Origin: Molossus alvarezi
Lineage: Eukaryota > Chordata > Mammalia > Chiroptera > Molossidae
Reading direction: 5' to 3'
Length of the DNA: 64,000 nucleotides
NCBI GenBank assembly: GCA_037176705.1
Contig: CM073898.1
Location: 25,094,488 to 25,158,487, forward strand
This document shows, one piece after another, positions 40,201 through 51,200 of this stretch; position 1 is the first letter of the stretch, and each line of letters begins with the position of its first letter. The notes under the pieces are model-generated. The model ran no database searches. It was not told where the DNA came from and saw only the letters and a list, made by a program, of their open reading frames with translations. The position numbers and the translations under genes were made by a program.

Positions 40201-42188
40201 CAGGTTGTGGGCCCGATCCCCAGAGGGGCATGCAGGAGGTGACCAGTCGATGTTTTTTCTCATTAATGTTTTCTATTTCTCTCCCTCTCCCTTCCTTCCT
40301 CTCTCTCTAAAATCAATAACGGAAAAAAAAAAAATTAAAAACAAAGATCCCTATACTTTAGTATACTTAAAGCCCACATATCTTTTACTCACAGTACCCC
40401 ATAGGAAATATTCCTGTTTCATAAATACTTCTAATAAGCTTGGATATATAGTCCAAAACAGATTTAAAAAGTTCAAATTGGGGATGGAGAAAAGATGTCA
40501 AGGTAGGCTCAGTTAGAGATGAAGCAATTTATGAAAAGCAGATATAAGGAGGTGTGTTGGGGAAATGTTGTCCAGATCATCACCCAATGTGAAAATCAGC
40601 CTTAAACTTCAAACCATCTATAATTGTTTTATTCCACAAAACTCCCATCCCCAGGTGGTTACCAATTCTACCAATTACAAAATTCTCTTGGACCCTCTTC
40701 TTCACTTTCAACATCTTCAACTTGAGGCCCTCATCTCTCTGTTGGTCACACGGCTGACACATGGCACAACTCCATTCATACTATATACTATATGGACTTG
40801 TGCATCAGTAGCCACCTTCACAAGGATGAAAGAATCAATGGTACCCAACAGAAAAGCCCAACAGTGGTCCTGCCCTGAACTATATTTTAGATGCTCCAAA
40901 AGGATCCCTTCATCCTTTCCTTTCCAAAGTCAATTTTATCAACAAGAAATGTAATCATGCCACTGGCCTGCTAGAGAGTCATCTGTGGCTCCCCATTACC
41001 TATAGGATCACCTGGAGATCTGTTACATATAATACACCTATAATTTACTTTTCCTTCCTCTGCTCCTGATATTCCCCAGTAAGTCTCCCCAACATCCACA
41101 TCCACACACCAAAAAAGTTACTAATTCTCAATATGTTGTTTAGTATATCAATATCTATATCTTTGTTCCACCTGTTCTCTGACTAGACTGAGCCAGCAAT
41201 CAAGAAACTCCAACTTTTCTGAACTCTTAAAGCATATTACTAACATCGCAGGTGGTTATCTTTACATGGCTTTGCACTGCAGTTCTTGTGTGAATCTTGA
41301 GAGCATGGACTGTAAACTCCATCTCTGTTTACCAAACTGTGCCTACCAAAGTGCCTTGCTCTGTTCTAGGCTCTAACATGTGGCATCCATTCCCCAGTAA
41401 TGTCAAAGTGGTATTTAAGGATTATTTTTAAAAGGTCCAACCTATACAAATATATTTTTAAAATCTATTTTTATTCTACATTTTACTTATTTATCTTGTT
41501 TCTCTATCTCCTCTTAAGTTCTATGAAGAAGGAAGCTGTCTATTTGTTTTTGGGTTTTTTTCCTAGCACACAGAATAGTACCTAGCTTGCAGCAGGTACT
41601 TAAAATATTTGTTTAATAAATAAATACCTTTAAGTTTTTCATTATGAAGCTTCAATGTGTTCTCTTTTGAACATGGGTAAAAGAATATGGGGGAAATTAT
41701 CTTTCATTATTCCTAGAAATAAATTACACAAACAAGATAGTAAAAATAAATTGTAAAAAGTATAGATGACTAAAATCATAGTCTAGCATGTTTGTTAACC
41801 TTGCCCTCTCCAAAATAAACTTTAAAAATTGGTATCTCATTAAAAGAATATCCAATGACTATACATCATCTCTTCTTAGTTTACCATTACCTTAGTAATG
41901 GAAATGTTTAAAACAACATTAAACTGATTAGTCAATAAAAGGATGAAAAGTAAATTGGAGTACCTAGCTAATCAAAACTAACAAGTTTTTATATCTCAAA
42001 ACTTGACATTAAGAAGTCTGTTTCTCGCCCTGGCCAGTTTGGCTCAGCAGTTAGAGTGTCGACCTGCGGTCCAGAGAGACCTGGGTTTGGTTCCTGCTAA
42101 GGGCATGTACCTTGGTTGCAGTTTGTCCCCAGCCCTGGTTGGTTGTGCAGGTGGCAGCCACTCGATATGTCCCTTTCACGTCGATGTT

Positions 42189-42221
<33 letters not shown>

Positions 42222-45200
42222 ATTCCTCTCTCTCCCTCCCACTCTATCTGAACAAAAAAAATGGAAAAATGTCCTCTGGTGAGGATTAAAAAAAAAAAGT
42301 CTATTTCTCTAACATAATGAATACTGGTAACTTTCCTAAAATACATTCATATTTACTCCACACATATTTACTGAAGTCCTACCATGTGCCAGCCACTCTT
42401 CTAGGTTCTAAGGATACAGCAATAAACATTCCTGCCCTCAAGGAGCATTCTAATGAATTCTAGAAGCAGCCAAGCTGTAACAGATACTGTTTGCTGTATA
42501 AGTTACTAAAAGCAAACTTAGAACTTGAAAAACAATCATCTGGTGCTATTTACTAGTGTAAGTACCAAAAACAGCCTTGAAACTTGAAATTATACATACA
42601 CACACACACACACACAATCGTATTCCTCCAGTAAAATAAAAAGGGAAAGAGAAGATTCTTACAGAATAAATCTCAATCGCAAAAAAGCAATTTGAAAACA
42701 CTTGAACTTTAAATGTAGTCAAATACTATAGTGAATAAACAACAAGTTTTCCAATGTAGTATAATTAGTAACAATCAAGAAGCCCTATCTACTCTAAATA
42801 ATAAGAAACAAATTCTTATTTCACCATAGGAAAGGTAACATTTCATAGCAACACAGTGAAACCAGAGCTAGGTAAACTTTAAATCCACAGCTCATGGTCC
42901 AGCCAGGTCTACATGCATCAAGGCATAAAGAGCTCTCCCCCCTTTGCAGGTCTACTGTCTCCAACAACGGGAACAAAGAAAAACGGCCCATCCAGCAGCT
43001 TTAACAACTCGTCACAGCTAGGAGGAAGAGACAAAAAGTATGAAATTAAAGAGGCAAGTAACATTACAATAAATAAGGAGATCCTTCCGAGTTGTATGGC
43101 ATTCCCCACACCACCACAGCTGAAACTCTTAACTTGTATTAAACCAGTACCTAATTCAGGAGACAGATTATTACACTCAACACCTAAATCTGTGGACAGA
43201 ATAAGTAGTATACACCTTCTCACCACCAAGCATAATTTATTGTTTTCATCTGAATATGTAAATACTCTGGCAAGTACTAAAACAAATAAAGAAACATTCG
43301 ACTCTTAAAAACAGTTTAAAACTGTCTAACATCTTACCCATCCACCCCCTGTTCAACTCTTCCTTTTGGGGGCTGGACCAAGAGACAACATTATGATTAA
43401 CCCAAGTCACAAGTTCAGACAGAGGACAATTCTATCAACTTAGGTACACACTAACAAAGAATAATTTTTAAAAAAACATTCAGGTTAAGAAGTGCCCTTG
43501 ACCTCAAAGACATTAGGCTAAGTGAAATAAGCCAGACATAAAATAACAATATTGTATGATTCTATTTATATGAGTTACCTAGAATAGTCAAACTCACAGG
43601 CACAGAAAGTAGATATCAAAAACACTGTAGTTGGATTAATAACTCTCACGGTTGCAACTATTTTGTTTGATGCAGGAATCCACAGACTGGACATGACCAA
43701 GAAGGTGAACTTCAGGATATGTCGGTAGAAACTTCCCAAAATGAAAGACAGAGAAAAAAGAGTAAGAATGACAAAATAGAGCATCCAACAGGATAAATAC
43801 CAAAAAATCTACACCAGGCATATCACAGTCTGGCTGCAACATAACAAAGACAAAAGGAAATTCTGAAGGAAGTCAAAGACAAAAACACTTTACCTAAGAG
43901 AAACACGGATAAGATTTACTTTGGACTTCTCATCAGAAACCACAAAAACAGGTCGAGAGTGGAGTAAAATACTTAAAGTGCTGAGAGTAAATAGCCACCA
44001 AACTAGAATTCTGTAACCAGTGAAGTTATCCTACAAAAGTGAAGGAGAAATAAAGACTTCCTCAGACAAAAACTGAGTAGGGTTGTCACCAGTACACCTG
44101 CCTTGCAAGAAATCTTAAAAGTTCTTCAAAGAAAAAGAAAATAATATAGGTCAGAAACTGAGACAAATATATAGAAAGAAAAGAGTGTCAGAGAAGCACT
44201 AGAAGGTAAAATAATTTATTCTTCCTATTCTCAATTGATCTAATAGACAACTGTGCGTTAGAGTACTAATAGCAACAATGCATTGGGTGATTATGGTATA
44301 CAGATAAGAGAAATGAAAGACAGCAGTGTTCTATGGGACAGGAGGGATGCACTGGAAATACTGTCATAAAGTACCCAGGCTGGTATTTTAGAATAGTTAT
44401 TATTCTAAAGTAAGCTTGATTAGTTGTAAATATATATCGCAAACTCCAGGCAAGCATTAAAAAAAATTTTTAAGAAATATAATGGATATACTAAATGGAA
44501 TCATAAAATGCTCAATTGAAGCTACAAAAGGCAAAAAATAAGAAAATAACATTTTTTAAAAAAAAGAACAAGTGCAACAAACAAAATAGTTACAAACGTA
44601 AGAGAGATTATTCCAACATATCAATAACCATTTTAGATGTGCATGATCTAAATAAACCAACTGCAAAACAGAAACTGTCACAGTAGATTTTTAAAAAACA
44701 TCCGTCCTGGCCAGTTTGGCTCAGCAGTTAGAGTCAGCCCGTGAACCAGGGCTGCAGGTTCAATTCCCAGTCAAGGGCACATACCTGGGTTGCAGATTCG
44801 ATTCCCAGCCCTGGCCAGGGTTGTGTAGAAGGCAACCAATTGATGTGTCTCTCTCACATCGATGTTTCTGTCTCTCTCTCTCCCTCCACCTTATACTCTA
44901 CCTATAAATCAATGGGAAAATGCCCTCAGGTGAGGATCAAAAAGAAAAAAAAAGACCCAACCATTTGCTGTCTACAAAAAAACCCATTTCTATATAAAGA
45001 CACAGGTAGAAAAAGTAAAGAAATTGAGGCACATATATCATTCAACCACTAGTCAAACAAAAACTAAAGTAGCAATGTTAATTTCAGACAAAACTAACTT
45101 CACAACAAGGAAATTTTCAGCACAAAGAGTGGTATTATAGCGTGGCCGGTGTGGCTCAGGGGCTGAGCATTGACCCTTGTCGCCGGTTTGATTCGCGGTC

Positions 45201-48200
45201 AGGGCACATGCCCAAGTTGTGGGCCCGATCTCCTGTGGGGGGCATGCAGGAGGTGGCCAATTGATGCTCTCTCTCATCGATGTTTCTATCTCTCTCTCTC
45301 TCCCTGTCCCTTCCTCTCCATCTAAATGCAATAATGAAAAAAAAATTTTTTTTAAAAGAGTGGTATTATATATAATAAAGGAGTCAATGCTCTAAGAAAA
45401 TGTAACAATCCTTAATATGTATGCACCTAACAAAAAAGCTTCAAAATATATGAGGCAATACTGAAATGCAAGGAGAAATAGGCACATCTACTATTATACT
45501 TGGAGACTTCAACACCCCTCAATCAGTAATGGACAGATCCAGCAGACAGAAAATCAGTAAGGATATAGTTGAACTGGACAGCACCAGCAATCAAGTGAAT
45601 CTAACTGGAATTATAGACCCTTCATCCAACAACAGCAGAATATACATTCCTCTCAAACTCACACAGAACATTCACCCAAATAGACCACAGTCTGGGCCTT
45701 AAAACACATTTAAAAGAATAGATTATACAAAGTATGCTCTCAGACCACAATGGAATTAAACTAGAAACCAAAAATATCTGGGCTGAAAACCCAAAATAAC
45801 TGGAGTTTAAACAACACACTTCTTTCTAAATAACATATTGATCAAAGAAAAAGTCTCAATAGAATTTTTTAAAAAAATTTTTAACTAAAAGAAAACAAAA
45901 ACACAACTTATGAAAATGTGTGAAATGCAAGAAAAGCAGTGCTTAGAGAATTTACAGCACTGGGTGCACATATTGGGTAAGAAGATCCAAAACCAATCAT
46001 ATAAGTTGCCACGTTAGGAAACTAGAAAAGAAGAGCAATATAATCTAAAGCAAGCAGAATACAAGTAGAACAAAAACCAATAGAAAAGAAGAAAAGAGGG
46101 TATCAATAGAAAAGAAAAAAAAAATCAATAAAACCCAAAGCTGGTCCTTTGAAAAGATCAATAAAATTGATGTGAGAGAGAGAAAAGGAAAATTAACATC
46201 AGAAATCAAAGAGGAGTCAAAACTACTAATTCATGGGCACAAAAAAGACAATATAAGAAATATTAAGAACAACTCTATGCCTACAATTTTGATAACTTAG
46301 TTGGAATGGACCAACCCTTTGAAAGACTCAAACTACAGATACAAAAATATATGATCTGAATAGGCCTAGATCTACTAAAGAAATTTAATCAATAATTAAT
46401 AGCCTTCTAAAAAAAGAATGAACTAAGCCCAATTACATTAGTGAATTCTACCAAACATTTAAAGAAGAAATAACACCATTTCTCTGTAAGTTCTTCCAGA
46501 AAATTGAAGCAGAAGAAATACTGTCTAACTCATTCTATGAGGCGACCATGATCTTAATATCAAAATCAGCTAAAGACATCACAAGTAAGAAAAACTATGG
46601 ACCAATATATCTCATGAACACAGATGCAAAAATATTCAGCAAAATATTCGCAAGTTAAATCCAACAATATATAAAAAGAATTATACACCATAACTAAGTC
46701 AGATTTATTTCCGGGATGCAAGGCTGATACAATATTCAAAAAAGTAATAACATAATCCATCATATATCAACAGGCTAAAGAAAAATCCCAGGATAGTATC
46801 AATTTATGCACACAAAAAAAGTATTTGACAAATACTGGTGATTTAATAAAAAATGAACAACTATCTAAAAATCAATGGAAAAATCCTCGGGTAAGGATTA
46901 ACAAAACAACAACAAACTCCCAGCAGACTAGAAATAGGGAGGAACACCCCAACTTGATTTTTTAAATCTACAAGAATATCTATAGCTAACATCATATATA
47001 GTGGTGAGAATCTAGATGCTTTCTCCCTAAAGATTAGGATGTCTGCTCTTATCACTTGTACTCAACACTGTACTGGAGGTTCTAGCCAGGACAATTAGCC
47101 AAGAAAGAGAGATAAAAGGTACTCAGATTGGAAAAGAAAAAGTAAAACTATCTCTATTTACAGATGACATGATCTTGTAGAAGACTCTAAAGAATCCACT
47201 AGAAAACTATTGGAACTAAGCCCTGGCCAGTAGCTCAGTTGGTTAGAGCATCATCCCAACACTCCAAGGCTGTGAGTTTGATCCCTGGTCAGAGCTCAGG
47301 GCACATACAAGAATCAACCAATGAATGCATAAATAAGTGAAACAATAAATCTCTCTCTCTCTCTCAAATCAATAAATTTTTAAAAACTACTAGAACTAAT
47401 AAATGAGTCAAGCAAAGTTACAGGATATTAGATCAATATAAAAAAAAATCAATTGTATTTCTATGAATTTGCAATGAACAAATTGAAATATAAAATAAAA
47501 GTTCCTTTATAATAGCATCAAAACTTTTTTTAAATACTATAAAACTTACTCTATAAACTACATTTTTGAGAGAAATTAAAGAAGAGCTAAATAAATGGGA
47601 AAACATCCCATATTCAGATACTGGAACACTTAATATTAAGATGGCAATACTCAAATTGAAATTTCAGACTCAAATTAATCATCATCAGAATCCCAGTTAA
47701 CTTCCCGTAGAAACTGGCAAACCAAATCTAAAATTCATATAAAATTACAAGAGACCTAGAATAGACAATCTTGAAAAGGAGGAATAAAATAAGAGAACTC
47801 TCACTTCCTACAAAGCAACAGTAATCAAGACAGTCTGGTACTGGCATAAGAACAGACATATAGATCACTGAAACAGAACTGAAAGCCCAGAAATAAACTC
47901 ATTTATCTATAACCAGCTCATTTTCAACAAGGGTGTCAAGACCATTTAATGGGGAAAGAATAGTCTTCCCAACAAATGGTGCTAGGTCAACTGGATAGGC
48001 ACATATAAAAGAATGAAACCAGACCTTACCTCATACCATTTATATATATGTACATAAATGTATTTTGTATAATTAGTGAATATATTTTAAACTATATTAA
48101 TGCAATTATAACATTATTCATAAACCTAAAGATGGAAACCCAAATGTCCATTAACTAATAAATGGATAAATAAAATCTGGTATATCTATACAATAGAATA

Positions 48201-51200
48201 TTATTGTCCTAAAAGGAATCAAGTACAGATAATGCTACAACATAAATGAACCTTTAAAACATTACGCTGTGCCCTGGCTGTTGTGGCTCGGTTGGTTGGA
48301 GCATCATCCTGTGCACCAGAAGGTCAAAGGTTTGATCCCAGTCAGGGCACATACCTAGGTTTCGGGTTCAATCCCCGTGGGGGAAGCAGCTAATCGATGT
48401 GCCCCACCCTCCCTTCCAACCTTTCTGAATTAAAAAAAATTACACTAAGTGAAAGAAGCCAGTCACAAAAGACCACATGTTATATTACTTCCTACCTTCT
48501 TTAGCTAGCATTCCACCTTTGCAGGCATATAGGTTAATGAAATAAATCCAAAACTATTCCATTGTTGTTTCTCTTCCTTTCATCTCCTAGGAAAAGTATG
48601 ATTCATCTCTTAATCAGTAGAGGCGTGTTATCCAAAAATCAGACACTGTTTAATGCAATTTTCAATTAAGAGAGATTACTTGTATCAGGAATTCTATATG
48701 GAAACCTTTTGAATAAAGATTAATCATGATATTTCCACTTAGAAGCTACTAACTAGGTATGTAACAACACTCAGGCCCTCATAACCTTTCTGTGGCTTCA
48801 GTTGTCTCCCCCAGGAGAAGGGGAACTCTATTAGCTAGAGACTAAAAATACATAACATGTATGGGCTGCTATTCCCCCTCTGAACAGCACCTGCTAATTG
48901 ATTAAAGATGGAATCAGAAATGGCACCTGAGGTGAAACTTATCTGTCATTGCTAGACAAGTGATCTAAGCTTCCTGCCCCTTCTAACATTCTGCAGTCTG
49001 TGACCTACTTGAAATCAAATACATTTGCAACAAACAGACACAGATAGAGACAATACACACAAACTACTTAAGGAGTTGAAACCTCAAAATACAGGAATTC
49101 TTTGTCATCTTTAAATGTACAGTGTTCTTATGCCATTATTTATACATTTCTCTATTTCAGATGTGAAACTTGGAAAAAAGTCAAGTCTAAATAGAAAAAC
49201 TTTAAAACACCATATTTCTTAATTTCCAATATATGTAAACAGTGTACTTTATTATTATTATTTTTTAATCCTCACCCAATAATTTTCCATTTTTCTTCAG
49301 ATAGAGTGGGAAGGGGGGGGGATGGAGAGAGAAACATTGATGTGAGAGACACATCGACTAGCTGCCTCCCACACGACCCACCCAGGGCCAGGGACAAACT
49401 GGAACTAAGGCACGTGCCCTTGACCAGAATCGAACCCACAATTCATTGGTCCATGGGCCGATGCTGAGCCAAACCAGCCAGGGCTAAACAGTATTCTTTT
49501 TTTTTTTTTTTAACCTCACCTGAGGATATTTTTCCATTTTTTATACAGATAGAGTGGGAGGGAAAGAGAGGAAGGGAGAGAGAGAGAGAGAAACATCGAC
49601 GTGAAGTGACACATCGAGTGGCTGCCACCCGCACGACCAACCAGGCCCGGGGAAAAACTGCAACCGAAGTACATGCCCTTGGCGGGAACCGAACCCGGGT
49701 CTCTCCGGACCGCAGGCCGACGCTCTAACCGCTGAGCCAAACTGGCCAGGGCAGTATTCTTTAATATAAACTACACTCTTGATACTCAGGCATACTTGAA
49801 CATGCCTAAAGAGATCCCTGTGAAAAGAATTTTCTGAAAAGCAGATGCATACCCAGTTACAGATTTCCACAGAATTCATAAAGGTGAGCACCTTGACAAA
49901 TGTTTAGACAATTACATAATTCTGTTAAAGTATTATTTCTAGCATCTTCATGTGGCTTCTAAATGTCAAATGTCCCCTGTAAAGCCCTTCCCGCTAAATG
50001 CTCCATCCCAAATATCTAGTTCTTTCTTGGTCCCTATCAAACTCCCATTCCCTTGGCCCAACTTTTTCTTTTTTTTCTTAATATGTTTTCATCGATTTTT
50101 TAGAGAGTGGGAGACACAGAAACATCAATGTGAGAGAGAAACATTGATCAGCCGCTTCCTGCACACCTCTCATGGGGATCGAGCCTGGAACCTGGGCATG
50201 TGCCCTGACTGGGACCTCTCAGTCCACAGGGCAATGCTCAATCCACTGAGCCACACCGGCCGAGCCTAATTTTCAACTGTTATAAAAACATTCTGATTCA
50301 AATGAAAAAATATATATATTTGCTTTTTTTCAGGGAAAGAGTCAAAGTCAGGGGAGGGGCTGTGGAGGGAAATAACAATTGTCTGGTACCATCAAAAAGT
50401 GAAAATGTGGAAAGAAAGGGAGATCACTGGCCAAAATATAAAATAAGTGCTTCCTACAGGTCAATTATTGTGCTAGGTATAGAAGATATGGTATTCAAAA
50501 TAAGGCCCACCCTTGACAAAGTTTAAACTAACCAGAAAAAATAAGTAAAAGTAGTATCAAAAAACAAAACAAAACAAAACAAAAAAGTAGTATCAATGAA
50601 ACACATGACCTGTGCCTTGAGAGTTGAGAGGAGGACATAACATAGTCTTAGACATCAGGGAAGGCCTCCAGTGAAAATATCAGCCAAGGGTACAACATTT
50701 GAAAAATAACAACACACTCAAGGTACTACAAAAACTATACCCTACTTTACAAACAAAGGCAACAGATGAGGCTAAAATAATATGGAAGCCACTATAAGGA
50801 ACTGGACTTCATCTCAAAAAGTAATAGTCACTGAAGGTGACTTAATTGAGGAACATCACTGTACTTTTACAAAAGTCTCTATAAGCCTACTCCACCCACT
50901 ACCAAAGGTGATCAAAAAGGGGAAGGTGTGAGGAAATAACAAAAAGGGAGAGATGGCCCGGCATGACTCAGTGGATTGAGCGGCACCCCATGGACTGAGA
51001 TGAGAAGTGCCGGTTGGATTCCCAGTCAGGGCACATGCTGGGTTGCGGGCTCCATCCCCAGTAGGGGGCGTGCAGAAGGCAGCAGCTAGATGTATCTCTC
51101 TCACATTAATGTTTCTTTCTCTCTCCCTCTCTGTCTAAAAAAATCAATAAAGACATATTTTTTTAAAGCGCGGGGGGGGGGGGGGGGTTAGAGATGAACA

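Larger units (their letters stand above)
43641..48490 (+). mobile_element. Large old L1 (L1M type), broken by Ves SINEs
   Basis: Collinear L1 text on the plus strand, antisense to ATL2. A 5' half runs at 43640-44480 ('CCACCAAACTAGAATTCTGTAACCAG', 'CAGTACACCTGCCTTGCAAGAAATC'). Decayed ORF2 follows with endonuclease-region wording [21 protein letters not shown] (45502-45564), 'AGAATTCTACC...AACATTTAAAGAAGAAATAACACC', RT-region 'TTTACAGATGACATGATC' (47157-47174) and 'ACAGTCTGGTACTGGCATAAG'. A 3' part ends near 48490. Stops and frameshifts are everywhere. SINE copies sit at 44704, 45140, 46865, 47220 and 48271. Confidence 0.85.

Noticed and set aside
45466..45702. A plus-strand protein with a GDFNTP motif
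   Set aside because: This is the endonuclease region of a decayed L1 ORF2 (L1 EN motif wording), with stops and frameshifts on both sides.
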